Of a stretch of DNA of 64,000 nucleotides, positions 36,483 through 46,291 are shown piece by piece (the stretch's first letter is position 1; each line of letters begins with the position of its first letter). The DNA is taken from the NCBI GenBank assembly GCA_902524945.1, contig CABZFF010000005.1, forward strand, positions 1-64,000, read 5' to 3'. A model generated the notes under the pieces. It was given only the letters and a program-made list of their open reading frames with translations. It had not been told where the DNA came from and searched no databases. The position numbers were made by a program, and so were the translations under genes. The stretch is from an uncultured Pelagibacteraceae bacterium (GTDB lineage: Bacteria > Pseudomonadota > Alphaproteobacteria > Pelagibacterales > Pelagibacteraceae).

Positions 36483-37235
36483 CTAAATTAATCTTATCAC
36501 AGATATACACCTACCATAGTCCTTCTGTTTAAGAATTGTAGACCTTCTATAGCTAAAAAAGTTATTTTTTTCCCTAAAAGTATCACGATTTACGTGATCG
36601 AAGTTTACTCTCTGCTCAAGAAGTTTATCAGCTACAAATTTTCTTAAATTAAACAATTTTTTGTGCTTATTCTTATAAGTAAAATATTTTTTATTTTTTT
36701 TTGATTTTGAGATAAATTTATAATAAAATTTTAAATCAATTTCATAGTTTTTATTACCAATACATGGCCCAACACTTGCAACAATATTACAATTAGGATT
36801 TATCTTTTTAATTTTACTAATAGTATTTTTGATAATTCCTAAAAAAGCTCCTTTCCAACCAGCATGAATACATCCAATAATTTTTTTCTCTTTCTCGTAA
36901 AGTAAAATTGGGACACAATCTGCAGTTACTACACCTAATCCAATCCCTTTCATTTGAGTAATAATTGCATCTGAAAAAATTCTTTTTTTACAATTGATTT
37001 TATCAATCTTAGTAACTTTATTGCTATGGGTTTGGTGCATTAAAATGAGTTTACTGCTTTTCATTTTCATCTTTTTTTTTATAAATTCAATATTTCTTAA
37101 GATATTTTTTTTGTTATCTCTTGAGCCTCTACCACAGTTTAATCCTTTATAAAGACCTTTTGAAAACCCACCTTTTCTTGAAAAAAAACAGTGTTTTAAT
37201 TCTTTAAATTTTATAAGTTTACTAGAGTAATACAT
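36483..37235 (-). CDS. pgeF: PgeF/YfiH family (laccase-domain) protein
   Basis: Cytoplasmic protein of the DUF152 family; the E. coli member YfiH edits peptidoglycan precursors, and relatives cleave purine nucleosides. The metal-binding residues are in LILMHQTHSNKV, LGVVTADCVPILL and CIHAGWKGAFLGI, with VGPCIGNKNYEID after. Length (250) is typical. It overlaps the next gene by one base. Whether it acts on peptidoglycan or on nucleosides cannot be read from sequence. Confidence 0.9.
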   Translation of the reverse strand: MYYSSKLIKFKELKHCFFSRKGGFSKGLYKGLNCGRGSRDNKKNILRNIEFIKKKMKMKSSKLILMHQTHSNKVTKIDKINCKKRIFSDAIITQMKGIGLGVVTADCVPILLYEKEKKIIGCIHAGWKGAFLGIIKNTISKIKKINPNCNIVASVGPCIGNKNYEIDLKFYYKFISKSKKNKKYFTYKNKHKKLFNLRKFVADKLLEQRVNFDHVNRDTFREKNNFFSYRRSTILKQKDYGRCISVIRLI

Positions 37236-38299
37236 TAATTGAATCCAAAAAAATTGCTTTTTTTAAACTTATAAGCCAAAATTACTTTGAATAAATTACC
37301 CATCAGTCCTGGGCTTAGCAATCTTTTTAATCGAAGATAAAGGTTAGTTTTATCCTTAAAATTCATATTATTCGCAATTATTTCAGCTCGTTTTATTATT
37401 CCTAATTTACTCAAAAATTTTTTTTGAGAGATAACTTCTTTAACTTTTAAATTATTTTTAACAAAAAATTCATTTAATAAAGAAAAGTTTACATGCGATG
37501 TAACGTCTGCTTTTCCCAAATTATTTAATAGATTGTTTTTTTTATGCTTAATTACTGATTGCAAAGTATCTAAATTATTGGAAAAAATATAACCATAATC
37601 AATAATCAAGATACATCCATTCAACCTTTTTATTACATTAATAACATTTTTAAGTTCCCTCAAACCTAATTTAGGGAATTCAATAAATTCTAATTTTTTT
37701 AATGTTTTGTAGGAATTAACAATTTTAATATCTTCTTTATCAGCTTCTTTATATGTATCAATTATTTTAAAGTTTTCTTTATAAGTATAATATTTTTCAA
37801 ATAAAAGATTTTTTTTTCTTTTAAATTGTTTAATTGGAATAGCATCAAAAAATTCATTTCCAAAAAAAATTATTGGCCCGTTTTTAATTTTTTTAAAATC
37901 ATTTACCCACTTTATGTTACTATTATTTATATTTTTTTTCTGGATTTTTTTCAAAAAATTACTTTTCTCATATAAGTAAATTTGTTTCGCCAAATCAAAT
38001 TGAGGAAATTTTTTAGAAATTTTTACAAGTATTTTGGTTAAACTACCATCGCCAGGTCCAAGCTCCACGATATTTATTTGTTTTGGTTTTCCTAAGTTCT
38101 CCCATGCAGCAATAATCCAAACTGAAATCATCTCTGAAAATAAATTAGAAATACCTGGTGCAGTTATAAAGTCTCCGTTTTTACCGAAGGGAAGCTTAGA
38201 TGAGTAATAACCAATTTTCTTGTCATAAAGAACATTTCTAAAAAATTTATCAACAGGTAAAAACTTTTTTTTTTTAAAAAATTTTAAATGAGACTTCAT
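37235..38299 (-). CDS. SAM-dependent methyltransferase, MidA/NDUFAF7 family
   Basis: DUF185 methyltransferase; the mitochondrial homologue NDUFAF7 methylates a complex I subunit arginine. Motif I is NIVELGPGDGSLTKILVKI, preceded by the family's GYYSSKLPFGKNGDFITAPGISNLFSEM segment; FGNEFFDAIPIKQF and ILIIDYGYIF follow, then KADVTSHVNFSLLNEF. Length is 354. It lies between lgt and pgeF with a 4-bp and a 1-bp overlap, the usual order in alphaproteobacteria. Target is inferred only. Confidence 0.88.
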   Translation of the reverse strand: MKSHLKFFKKKKFLPVDKFFRNVLYDKKIGYYSSKLPFGKNGDFITAPGISNLFSEMISVWIIAAWENLGKPKQINIVELGPGDGSLTKILVKISKKFPQFDLAKQIYLYEKSNFLKKIQKKNINNSNIKWVNDFKKIKNGPIIFFGNEFFDAIPIKQFKRKKNLLFEKYYTYKENFKIIDTYKEADKEDIKIVNSYKTLKKLEFIEFPKLGLRELKNVINVIKRLNGCILIIDYGYIFSNNLDTLQSVIKHKKNNLLNNLGKADVTSHVNFSLLNEFFVKNNLKVKEVISQKKFLSKLGIIKRAEIIANNMNFKDKTNLYLRLKRLLSPGLMGNLFKVILAYKFKKSNFFGFN

Positions 38300-39078
38300 C
38301 TTTTTATTAATAAAATCATTATTAATCCAAATAGAATCATAAGTGAACTTAAAATTGTTCCCATTGAAAATATATTAAAAAAATATCCTAAATGTAAATC
38401 GGGCTCTCTAAATATTTCAGATACAATTCTAAAAATTCCATAAAAAATTAAAAATATCGAAGAACAAAGACCAGTAACATAATTTTTTTTAAAAATTAAT
38501 GCTCTTAAAATTAAGTATAAAACAATTCCCTCTAGAAATGCCTCATACAACTGGGAAGGATGTCTAGGCATTAAGTCAATATTTGGAAATATTACGCTCC
38601 AAGATACATTACTGACTTTTCCAACAAGCTCACTATTAATAAAATTTGCAATTCTTCCAAAAAAAATCCCTATTGGAGAAACGCAAGCAATAATATCTAG
38701 TAAAAATAAAGGCTGAATTTTCCTCTTTATTGAGAATAAGTAAGTGCCAAAAATTATCCCTAATAACGCACCATGAAAAGACATTCCACCCTCCCAAATT
38801 TTTATAATCGAAAAAGGGTTTTCTAAATAATAAATTGGATTATAAAAAATTATATACCCAATCCTACCACCAACAATTATTGATAAAATCAAATAACTGA
38901 TTAAATTATCAAATTCATTCAAATTAAATTTATTTCCAATAACCTGAAATTTTTTAAAAATAATTTTTTTACCATACCACCATCCAATTAAAATCCCAAA
39001 AATATAAGCTAAGGAGTACCAACGGATCGATATAAACCCTAAGTCAACTAGTATAGGGTCTAAAGTATGGACGAACAT
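38296..39078 (-). CDS. lgt: Prolipoprotein diacylglyceryl transferase
   Basis: First enzyme of lipoprotein maturation, in the inner membrane. Seven helices with the family motifs SIRWYSLAYIFGILIGWWYG, GGRIGYIIFYNP, MSFHGALLGIIFGTYLF, and the signature FGRIANFINSELVGKVSNVSWSVIFP with the essential Arg and Asn. RHPSQLYEAFLEGI completes it. Length 260 is normal. It is the first gene of the minus run and is 51 bp from the divergent ubiK. Confidence 0.96.
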   Translation of the reverse strand: MFVHTLDPILVDLGFISIRWYSLAYIFGILIGWWYGKKIIFKKFQVIGNKFNLNEFDNLISYLILSIIVGGRIGYIIFYNPIYYLENPFSIIKIWEGGMSFHGALLGIIFGTYLFSIKRKIQPLFLLDIIACVSPIGIFFGRIANFINSELVGKVSNVSWSVIFPNIDLMPRHPSQLYEAFLEGIVLYLILRALIFKKNYVTGLCSSIFLIFYGIFRIVSEIFREPDLHLGYFFNIFSMGTILSSLMILFGLIMILLIKR

Positions 39079-39129
39079 AACATCTTATAACATATTTGAA
39101 ATTAACATGCCTTTCAAATAAGATACATT

Positions 39130-39381
39130 ATGGGAAAATCTGAAAAAATTTTAAAATCTTTATCTGAACTAATCGAAAATGGTATTTTAACCTCTAAAGA
39201 TATTAGAAAAGAAATAACGAATGATTTTAAATTTAAAAAGGACAAAATAATTAATAAATTAGACCTCGTTTCAAGAGAAGAATTTGAAGTTTTGAAAAAA
39301 ATTGTACAAAAACAAGATTTAGTAATTAAAAATCTACAAAAATCAAAAAAAACTAAAACTAAAAAGGCAAAGAAACTCTGA
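39130..39381 (+). CDS. ubiK: Ubiquinone biosynthesis accessory factor UbiK (BMFP family)
   Basis: Small coiled-coil protein that works with UbiJ/lipids in ubiquinone synthesis. The 83 residues show an N-terminal amphipathic helix (SEKILKSLSELIENGILTSKDIRKEI), a middle coil and the C-terminal LVSREEFEVLKKIVQKQDLVIKNLQK, the VSREEFDV..ml...r signature of the family. The C-terminus is a Lys-rich tail. Its end overlaps the convergent sensor kinase gene by 23 bp. Confidence 0.88.
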   Translation: MGKSEKILKSLSELIENGILTSKDIRKEITNDFKFKKDKIINKLDLVSREEFEVLKKIVQKQDLVIKNLQKSKKTKTKKAKKL

Positions 39382-40675
39382 CTTGTAGACCCTTTAGATG
39401 ATTTTTATTTAATTGAATATTTCCACCGTGAGAATTAATTATATCTTCTACAATTGCAAGACCAAGACCAACTCCAGATTTATTCAAGCTTCTGCTTTTA
39501 TCAAGTCTAAAAAAAGGTTTAAAAACGTTTTTGTACTGGTCTTCTGATATTCCTGGTCCATCATCGTCGATTATAATTACAACGCGATTTGTAGTTTTTT
39601 GAACATTTAAAACTACATTTTTTCCGTAAGTTAATCCATTATGTATTATATTTTCAAAACATCTTTTTAAGGCTGAATATCTTCCTATTAAATTGATGTT
39701 CTCAAAAGACTTTATTTGTAAATTTTTATTAGAAAAATTTTCATCTATTTGTTTTAATAAATCATTCAAATTTATATTTGAGGTTTTTTCCTGAGCTTGT
39801 GATTTTGCAAATTGCAAATAATCATTTAACATTTTTTCCATCTCATCTATATCTTTGGACATTTTATCAGATAAATCTTTCTGATTAATCATAGCGAGTT
39901 GTAATTTTAACCTTGTAAGAGGTGTACGCAAGTCGTGACTAATACCTGATAACATTTCAGATCTTTGATTTAAATGACGGTTTATTCGTTTTATCATTCT
40001 ATCAAATTCATATGCAGCTTTTCTTATCTCTAACGCTCCTGATGGTCTAAAATCATTTACGTAGTCACCCTTACCAAATCTTTCCGCGGCTTTTGCTAAT
40101 TTTACTAGTGGCCGCGTTTGATTCTTCAGAAATATTAATGCTACTATAATCAAAATTATCGAGGGTAAAGTTGTCCATAGAACGAATAATCTTATAGAGG
40201 ATGTAGACACCATTTCTTTGGGAACCAGGAATTGAATTACCTCGTTTTCAGACTTTATTTGAATTTCAACAGCGTTTTTAAATTTAGTTGTGCTGAACCA
40301 ATAATTGTTATTACCAAAAGATGATTTTAATTCTCTTCGCAAAGATCTATCCATTGGACTAAATTTTCTCTCACCTGAGTAATTTGGTAAATTACTTTTA
40401 CTTATACCTATTTCAAAATTAAAATTGTTTTTATAACTATCTGTAAAAAAATCTAAATTTTTTTTATCATTTTGATAAACTTCCTCCACAGTTTTTAATT
40501 GTGCAACAAGAGATCTAATAATATTTTTGTTTGTTTTGATCCAAATACTATCAAAAAAGACAATAGTTATTAAAATTTGTAAAATAATAGTTGGTGCAGC
40601 TACAATAATAAGCGCTCTATAAAAAAGCCGTTTAGGTAAAATATTTTTTTTAAATTTATTCAATCCAGAGAACAT
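39359..40675 (-). CDS. EnvZ-like sensor histidine kinase
   Basis: Two helices (about residues 20-42 and 165-187) flank a periplasmic sensor loop, followed by a HAMP region (NQTRPLVKLAKAAERFGKG), the HisKA box GISHDLRTPLTRLKLQLAM with the phosphorylated His, and the ATPase domain (N box NIIHNGLTYGKN, IDDDGPGI, GVGLGLAIVEDI). The HDLRTPLTRL sequence matches EnvZ. It overlaps the response regulator gene by 20 bp, so they form a pair. The signal is unknown. Confidence 0.92.
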   Translation of the reverse strand: MFSGLNKFKKNILPKRLFYRALIIVAAPTIILQILITIVFFDSIWIKTNKNIIRSLVAQLKTVEEVYQNDKKNLDFFTDSYKNNFNFEIGISKSNLPNYSGERKFSPMDRSLRRELKSSFGNNNYWFSTTKFKNAVEIQIKSENEVIQFLVPKEMVSTSSIRLFVLWTTLPSIILIIVALIFLKNQTRPLVKLAKAAERFGKGDYVNDFRPSGALEIRKAAYEFDRMIKRINRHLNQRSEMLSGISHDLRTPLTRLKLQLAMINQKDLSDKMSKDIDEMEKMLNDYLQFAKSQAQEKTSNINLNDLLKQIDENFSNKNLQIKSFENINLIGRYSALKRCFENIIHNGLTYGKNVVLNVQKTTNRVVIIIDDDGPGISEDQYKNVFKPFFRLDKSRSLNKSGVGLGLAIVEDIINSHGGNIQLNKNHLKGLQVRVSLPF

Positions 40676-41333
40676 ATCCTGACCCTCTTATAGTTTGTAA
40701 AAATTTTGGATTTTTTGGATTTAACTCCAACTTTTGTCTAAGTCTCGTGACCATAACATCTATTGAACGCTCTTGTGAAATTCCAGATATTTTTCCTATT
40801 TCTTCTCTTGAAAATGTTCTGCCAGGATTTGATAGCATCTCTATTAGAATTTTTTTCTCGGAATTATTTATTTTTTTAATTTTGTTATTGATATGTATTT
40901 TCATTTTATTCAAATCCACTTCTGCAGGACCAACTAAGTGTTTTGCGTTTAAATCAAGTTTAGAATTATTTTTGATTATATTCTTAATTCTTAAAAGTAA
41001 TTCTTTTGGCTCAAATGGTTTTCCAATGTAATCATCTGCTCCAATTTCTAATCCTTTAATTCTACTCTCAACCTCACCTTTAGCAGTAAGCAAAATAATC
41101 GGTATATTCATCTCTTTTTTAATATCTTTAGTTAGCTCGTAACCATTTTTTCCAGGCATCATTACATCAAGTATTATGATATCGAATTTAAAGTATTCTA
41201 ACTTGATTTTGGCTTGCTCAGCGTCTTCTGCGGTTGATATAACATAATTGTTTTCAGTAAGATAATCTTTTAAAAGATCCCTTATTCTATTATCATCATC
41301 TACAATTAATATGTGTATTTTTTTATTTACCAT
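40656..41333 (-). CDS. OmpR/PhoB-type response regulator (PetR-like)
   Basis: Receiver domain (residues 1-120) with acidic pocket VDDDNR, phospho-acceptor Asp in DIIILDVMMPGKNGYEL and the LLTAKGEVE and GKPFEPKELLLRI ends; winged-helix DNA-binding domain after it (SREEIGKISGISQERSIDVMVTRLRQKLELNP ... TIRGSGYVL). Together with the upstream MarR-type gene it matches the PetP-PetR pair of Rhodobacter, which is needed for bc1 expression; here the pair is followed by a kinase gene and lies 8 kb from petABC. The PetR assignment is inference from gene order. Confidence 0.92.
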   Translation of the reverse strand: MVNKKIHILIVDDDNRIRDLLKDYLTENNYVISTAEDAEQAKIKLEYFKFDIIILDVMMPGKNGYELTKDIKKEMNIPIILLTAKGEVESRIKGLEIGADDYIGKPFEPKELLLRIKNIIKNNSKLDLNAKHLVGPAEVDLNKMKIHINNKIKKINNSEKKILIEMLSNPGRTFSREEIGKISGISQERSIDVMVTRLRQKLELNPKNPKFLQTIRGSGYVLWIE

Positions 41334-41763
41334 TGATTATCTTTTTTAAAACGTCTTTAAATTTTATGACAGAGTCTGAACTGGAATTTTTTAAAGCATT
41401 AAATATTCTTTTTTTTTGAGAATTATAAACTGTTTCAAAGAATATCTTTCCCTCTCTATCTAGAAATAAATTTTTTTTTCTAGTATCATTTTCATCTTGA
41501 AGCTGCTTTATCATTTTAGTTTTAATAAGGTCTCTCAAAACCCTGTTTAAGCTTTGTTTTGTGACTTTGAGTTTAAAAATTAATTCCCCTAAATTAATTC
41601 CAGGATTTCTCTCAATTAAATTCAATGCTCTTAAATGTGCTGGACCAAAAAATTTTTTGGACAAAATTTCTCTTGGATCAGATGAAGTTTCTCTGTAAGC
41701 ATAATATAGAAGCTGAATAAACTCTTTAATTTGATCATCTTTTAAATAGAGTAAATCTTTCAT
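41323..41763 (-). CDS. MarR-family transcriptional regulator (PetP-like)
   Basis: A 146-residue winged-helix protein. IKEFIQLLYYAYRETSSDPREILSKKFFGPAHLRALNLI leads into the helix-turn-helix (PGINLGELIFKLKVTKQSLNRVLRDLIKTKMIKQL) and the wing DTRKKNLFLDREG, all MarR features. The N-terminal part and the linkage to an OmpR-type gene resemble PetP. It overlaps the regulator gene by 11 bp and diverges from ilvE, which it could also regulate. Confidence 0.85.
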   Translation of the reverse strand: MKDLLYLKDDQIKEFIQLLYYAYRETSSDPREILSKKFFGPAHLRALNLIERNPGINLGELIFKLKVTKQSLNRVLRDLIKTKMIKQLQDENDTRKKNLFLDREGKIFFETVYNSQKKRIFNALKNSSSDSVIKFKDVLKKIINGK

Positions 41764-41777
41764 AATGGTAAGTTATA

Positions 41778-41804
41778 TTGACTTATCCTTTCAAGGAATA
41801 TACT
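41778..41804 (+). promoter_or_regulatory. Probable ilvE promoter
   Basis: In the 76-bp space between the PetP-like gene and ilvE, TTGACT (41778-41783) is followed by TATACT (41799-41804) with a 15-bp spacer, or by TACTTT with 17 bp. This would give a leader of about 28 nt. The -35 is one of the better sigma70 matches in the window. Confidence 0.4.
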
Positions 41805-41839
41805 TTTTTATAGTAAAAAAATCTATATATTTACTTGAA

Positions 41840-42727
41840 ATGGAAAGCATACCTTACGATAAAAGATCGGGAAAAATCTGGTTCAACGGCAATACCGTTG
41901 ATTGGAAAGATGCTAACATCCATATTTTAAATCACGGTTTACACTACGCGAGTTGTGTTTTTGAAGGTGAGCGTGTTTATGACGGAGAAATTTTTAAACT
42001 TGAGGAGCACACAGAGAGATTGTTCTATTCTGCAAAAAGAATGGGTATAGAAGTTCCTTACAGTCAAAAAGAGATTAATGAAGCTTGCAAAAATATAGTA
42101 AATATTCAGAAAGTTAAAAACGGATATGTAAGACCTTTAATTTGGAGAGGCAGCGAAATGATGGCAATATCAGCACAAAAAAACAAAATACATGTTGCAA
42201 TAGCTACTTGGGAGTGGGGTTCATATTTTGACCCTAAATTAAAGTTAAATGGTATTAAGCTAAATATTTCTAGTTGGAGACGACCTGCACCAAATACTAT
42301 TCCATGGGATACAAAAGCAGCAGGTTTATATATGATATGTACACTTTCAAAACATGAGGCAGAGGCCAACGGTTTTACCGACTCTCTTATGCTTGATCAT
42401 GAAGGATATATTGCTGAAGCTACTGGCGCTAACGTTTTTTTTAAAAATAAGTCTAATGAATTACACACGCCAATTCCCGACTCATTTTTAGATGGTATTA
42501 CAAGACGTGAGGTTATTAAAATTGCTAAGTCAAAAGGAATTAAGATTATTGAGAGAAAAATAAGGCCTGAGGAGATGAAAGAGTTCATTGGATGTTTTTT
42601 GACAGGTACTGCGGCAGAAGTGACACCAGTTTCACAAATAAATGAGTATAAATTTAAAGTTTGTAATGTAATTTCTGATCTGAACGATGCATATCAAAAT
42701 CTAGTAAGAAAAGACTCTGCAGCTTAA
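41840..42727 (+). CDS. ilvE: Branched-chain amino acid aminotransferase
   Basis: Fold-type IV PLP transaminase that makes Val, Leu and Ile from their keto acids. The start IPYDKRSGKIWFNGNTVDWKDANIHILNHGLHYASCVFEGERVYDG, the PLP lysine in WDTKAAGLYM, GHEGYIAEATGANVFF-like region (LDHEGYIAEATGANVFF) and PDSFLDGITRREVIKIA are diagnostic. The track start at 41765 would add 25 unlike residues; the ATG at 41840 gives the usual N-terminus MESIPYDKRSG. The stop shares a TTAA with pgsA. Confidence 0.95.
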   Translation: MESIPYDKRSGKIWFNGNTVDWKDANIHILNHGLHYASCVFEGERVYDGEIFKLEEHTERLFYSAKRMGIEVPYSQKEINEACKNIVNIQKVKNGYVRPLIWRGSEMMAISAQKNKIHVAIATWEWGSYFDPKLKLNGIKLNISSWRRPAPNTIPWDTKAAGLYMICTLSKHEAEANGFTDSLMLDHEGYIAEATGANVFFKNKSNELHTPIPDSFLDGITRREVIKIAKSKGIKIIERKIRPEEMKEFIGCFLTGTAAEVTPVSQINEYKFKVCNVISDLNDAYQNLVRKDSAA

Positions 42728-43308
42728 CTCTTACTATCTTCATTTATAGCGTGGTCGATACCTTTTAAGAGATAACCGTAACCGGTATATAAAGTCAAGA
42801 AAGCTGACAACCATAAAAGAATAATACCAACTGTTTGTGCATTATAGTCTTGAAAGTTAATAATCTTATTTCCAATATCCCCAGTTAACAAAATTGCAAT
42901 TGAAGTCATTTGTATAAAAGTTTTTAATTTAGATAAACTTGTCACCTGCATTATAATTTTCCCTTTAGCTAAAAATTCTCTAAGCCCAGATACCAAAATT
43001 TCTCTAGTCAAAATAATTACAGCTGCGATAACTTCATAGTTTTTTATTGTTTCATTCATCACTAGTAAGATCAGTGCTGCTGCTACCAAAATTTTATCTG
43101 CAATTGGATCTAATAATTCTCCCAACTTTGACTCTTCTTTAAAAAATCTCGCTAATAAGCCATCCAAATAGTCAGTAAAACTTGCAAGAACAAATAAAAA
43201 GAAAGGTATTAAATCTCCAAAAAAACCTGGAATAAAAAAAGTAACAACAAAAACTGGAACAATTATTATTCTACCGATAGTGAGTATATTTGGTATCTTT
43301 AATTTCAT
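42724..43308 (-). CDS. pgsA: CDP-diacylglycerol-glycerol-3-phosphate 3-phosphatidyltransferase
   Basis: Makes phosphatidylglycerophosphate, the precursor of phosphatidylglycerol, in the inner membrane. The CDP-alcohol phosphotransferase motif DYLDGLLARFFKEESKLGELLDPIADK (D-G-x2-A-R-x8-G-x3-D-x3-D) is complete, and NILTIGRIIIVPVFV opens the protein. About five helices. It abuts uvrC with no gap, the usual alphaproteobacterial neighbour. Confidence 0.95.
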   Translation of the reverse strand: MKLKIPNILTIGRIIIVPVFVVTFFIPGFFGDLIPFFLFVLASFTDYLDGLLARFFKEESKLGELLDPIADKILVAAALILLVMNETIKNYEVIAAVIILTREILVSGLREFLAKGKIIMQVTSLSKLKTFIQMTSIAILLTGDIGNKIINFQDYNAQTVGIILLWLSAFLTLYTGYGYLLKGIDHAINEDSKS

Positions 43309-45147
43309 TTATTCGTGGAAATAATCATATATTTTCTTTGCTATATTGTCTTCTATTCCTTCGACTGATTTTAAATCGTCGAAGCTTGCAGACTCAACAG
43401 CGCGCGCAGACCCAAAATGATTTAATAAAGCTCTTTTCCTTTGTTTTCCAATCCCTTGGATTTGATCTAACAAAGATTTGCTAAGATTTTGCTTTCTTTT
43501 AGCTCTGTGGGTACTTATCGCAAATCTATGAGCCTCATCTCTAAGTCTTTGAATAAAAAATAATAATGGATCATTTCTTTCTAAAATATATTCTTTACTT
43601 TTATAATAGATTTTTTCCTCTCCAGCATTTCTTCTTTTACCTTTTGCTATGGCCAAAATTGGTAAATCGTGCAATCCTAATTCATTAAGAACTTCTCTAG
43701 AAACTGAATATTGTCCTTTTCCACCGTCTATCATTATTAAATCTGGCAATGACAGTGAACCAGATTTTTCCTTAATAGCTTTAGAAAATCTTCTAAATAA
43801 AACTTCTTTCATCATCCCATAATCATCATTTTTTACTTTTTCATCTTTAATATTGAATTTCCTGTATCTTTTCTTAACAAAACCCTCATTACTGAAACAA
43901 ATTAATGATCCGATAGAGTCCGTTCCCTGAATGTGGCTATTATCGTAAACTTCTATCAATTCTATATTGTTATTAATATTAAACTTAGATGCTAACTCTT
44001 CGATAAGATTATTGTTAGTATCTGATTGAACGAGTTTTTGTTTCAAAGCTTGTTTGGCGTTTTTCTCCGCAAGATTAGAGATACTTAACTCATTTTTACC
44101 TTTTGCTAACTTAATAATAATATCTTTTTTATCCTTCTCAGAAAAAGTTTTTTCAATAAGTTTTTTGTCTTTGACCTCACAGTTAGTTAATATCAGCCTA
44201 GGAATAGTTTTATTTTCATAAAATTGCGATATAAAAGAACTTAATATATCTTCAACACTGTCATCTGGATCATGCTTTGGATAGAAAGCCTGATTACCCC
44301 AGTTTTGTTTTGACCTGAAAAAAAACACTTGCACACATGTTTTTCCAGTCTCTTTATAAATACTAATAACATCAGCTTCTGTTAAGTTTGTTTGATTTAT
44401 TTTTTGAGAAGTTTGTATTTGAGTTAATGCTTTTATTCTATCTCTAGCTATAGCTGCTTTCTCATAATCCAATTCTTTACTAGCTTTTTCCATTTCTTTG
44501 GATAAATTTTTCTGAATTCTTCTAGATTTACCTGAAATAAAATCAATAGCGTCGGCTACTGTGGAATCGTAATCTTTTTCATTTATATGTCCAACACACG
44601 GAGCTGAGCATCTTTTAATTTGGTAAAGGATACACGGCCTTTCTCTATTTTTAAAAACAGTGTCATCACAAACACGTAAAAGAAAAATTTTTTGTAAAAT
44701 TTTTATTGTCCAATTAGCAGATCCAATTGATGCAAAAGGACCAAAATAGTATCCAGTTTTTGATTTTTTCCCTCTTAATTTTGTAAGTTGTGGCCACTTA
44801 TCTTTATTACCAATATAAATATAAGGAAAAGATTTGTCATCACGCAAAAGAATGTTGTAACGAGGTTTATGTTTTTTTATTAAATTTGCTTCTAATAGAA
44901 GAGCCTCGCTCTCATTACTTGTGGTAGTAGTTTCAAGGTTATGTGTGAGTGAGAGCATTCTCTCGGTTCTAATTGGAAGGTTTGACTCAGTGACATAACT
45001 TTTAAGTCTATTTGGTATGTTTTTAGCTTTCCCAATATAAAGGATTTCACCAGTGGAACTAATCATTTTATAAACACCAGGGTTATTTGGTATTAGCGGT
45101 ATTTTTTCCTTAATTACTTTTTTTCCCAATTCTAAACTATTCATCAT
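43309..45147 (-). CDS. uvrC: Excinuclease ABC subunit C
   Basis: Makes both incisions in nucleotide excision repair. Order of domains: GIY-YIG nuclease ([21 protein letters not shown], residues 24-44), Cys-rich [22 protein letters not shown] motif ([20 protein letters not shown]), the RNase H-like C-terminal nuclease ([21 protein letters not shown] and [13 protein letters not shown]) and the helix-hairpin-helix tail. Length (612) is normal. uvrB is encoded three genes upstream on the same strand. Confidence 0.97.
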   Translation of the reverse strand: MMNSLELGKKVIKEKIPLIPNNPGVYKMISSTGEILYIGKAKNIPNRLKSYVTESNLPIRTERMLSLTHNLETTTTSNESEALLLEANLIKKHKPRYNILLRDDKSFPYIYIGNKDKWPQLTKLRGKKSKTGYYFGPFASIGSANWTIKILQKIFLLRVCDDTVFKNRERPCILYQIKRCSAPCVGHINEKDYDSTVADAIDFISGKSRRIQKNLSKEMEKASKELDYEKAAIARDRIKALTQIQTSQKINQTNLTEADVISIYKETGKTCVQVFFFRSKQNWGNQAFYPKHDPDDSVEDILSSFISQFYENKTIPRLILTNCEVKDKKLIEKTFSEKDKKDIIIKLAKGKNELSISNLAEKNAKQALKQKLVQSDTNNNLIEELASKFNINNNIELIEVYDNSHIQGTDSIGSLICFSNEGFVKKRYRKFNIKDEKVKNDDYGMMKEVLFRRFSKAIKEKSGSLSLPDLIMIDGGKGQYSVSREVLNELGLHDLPILAIAKGKRRNAGEEKIYYKSKEYILERNDPLLFFIQRLRDEAHRFAISTHRAKRKQNLSKSLLDQIQGIGKQRKRALLNHFGSARAVESASFDDLKSVEGIEDNIAKKIYDYFHE

Positions 45148-45539
45148 ACTTTTGATTTTGATACTTCGATACCAACAGATTTAGTTTTTTTCAAGATATC
45201 TAACTTCTCTATCTTAAGATTTATCTTTTTAACAAGTTTATTTTTAAATATCATATTAAAAATATTTTCTGCTAGATCTTCGAGTAGTTCGTGATGTCTT
45301 AAATATGAAATTTTTTCAATTTTATCGACTATTTCTTCATAATTGAGTATTGAATTTAAATCTTTACTATTAGGAAGTACATATGGATTAGTTAAAATTT
45401 CAATATTAAATTTTACTCTTTGCTTCTTTTTTTTTTCAAAATTATGTATCCCTATCGAAATATTTAAAATTAAATCTTTTATAATTACTTTTCTTTTATA
45501 TTTAAATTTTTCTTTCTTTTTGAATTTAATTATTTTCAT
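45144..45539 (-). CDS. folB: Dihydroneopterin aldolase family protein
   Basis: Folate-pathway aldolase that splits dihydroneopterin, a small tunnel-fold enzyme. [29 protein letters not shown] matches the FolB start (L....G..d.E....Q.v...v), [34 protein letters not shown] is the central block with the catalytic region. The C-terminus ([26 protein letters not shown]) fits too. The N-terminal 18 residues are highly basic. It lies between uvrC and an SDR gene with 4-bp overlaps on both sides. Confidence 0.85.
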   Translation of the reverse strand: MKIIKFKKKEKFKYKRKVIIKDLILNISIGIHNFEKKKKQRVKFNIEILTNPYVLPNSKDLNSILNYEEIVDKIEKISYLRHHELLEDLAENIFNMIFKNKLVKKINLKIEKLDILKKTKSVGIEVSKSKV

Positions 45540-46291
45540 TCTTTTGTATTAATAATATCTGGTGTTTGCCAAGCAAGTCTTTGTCCGCTATCGATATTTA
45601 TTATTTCTCCTGTTATACTTTTATTTTCAATAAAAAACCTTACCCCGTTACATATGTTATCTAGGTCTACTTTTTTCCTTAAGGGTGTAGATTTCCATTG
45701 TTTTTTGAAATGGGCTTCGGATTGTCTTTTGTTTTTTAAAGTTGGCCCAGGTGAGATACCATTCACTCTTATATTAGGCGCTAATTTCATAGCTGATGTT
45801 TTTGTGAAAGTGGCCAATGAAGATTTACTTAAAGTGTATGAGAAAAAAAAAGGAGTTAATTTTTCAACTCTTTGATCAATTATATTAATGATACATCCTT
45901 CTTTATTTTTAACTAGCTTTTTAAAACTTTGTGTTAAGATTGCTGGTGCTTTTAAATTTATATTTATATGTTTTAAAAATGATTTTTCGGAAAAATTCTC
46001 AAGATTATCATTTTCAAAAATAGAAGCATTATTAATTAAACAATCTAATCCTTTCATAGTTTTATGGGCTTTTTTTATTAAAATTTGTGTTTGTTTTAAA
46101 TTATTTAAATCAGCTTTGAACAAATATGCTTCAGCCCCAAGTTCCTCTAATTCTTTTTTTAATTTTAAGGCGCTACTTTTAGATTTATTATAGTGAATAC
46201 CTATTTTTGTTTGAAAGTTAACTAAACTCTTTGCGATTGCAGACCCTATTCTTGTTGCTGCACCAGTGATTATTATTTTTTTGGCTTCCAT
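45536..46291 (-). CDS. Short-chain dehydrogenase/reductase, pteridine-reductase-like
   Basis: NAD(P)H-binding Rossmann enzyme. The cofactor loop reads [12 protein letters not shown], which fits the TGx3RxG motif of pteridine reductases (PTR1/FolM) rather than the usual TGx3GxG; the INNAS motif (CLINNASIF) and the catalytic [13 protein letters not shown] (Tyr-x3-Lys) are present, followed by [11 protein letters not shown]. It overlaps folB by 4 bp, which supports a pterin or folate substrate such as dihydromonapterin or dihydrofolate. The activity is inferred. Confidence 0.82.
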   Translation of the reverse strand: MEAKKIIITGAATRIGSAIAKSLVNFQTKIGIHYNKSKSSALKLKKELEELGAEAYLFKADLNNLKQTQILIKKAHKTMKGLDCLINNASIFENDNLENFSEKSFLKHININLKAPAILTQSFKKLVKNKEGCIINIIDQRVEKLTPFFFSYTLSKSSLATFTKTSAMKLAPNIRVNGISPGPTLKNKRQSEAHFKKQWKSTPLRKKVDLDNICNGVRFFIENKSITGEIINIDSGQRLAWQTPDIINTKE

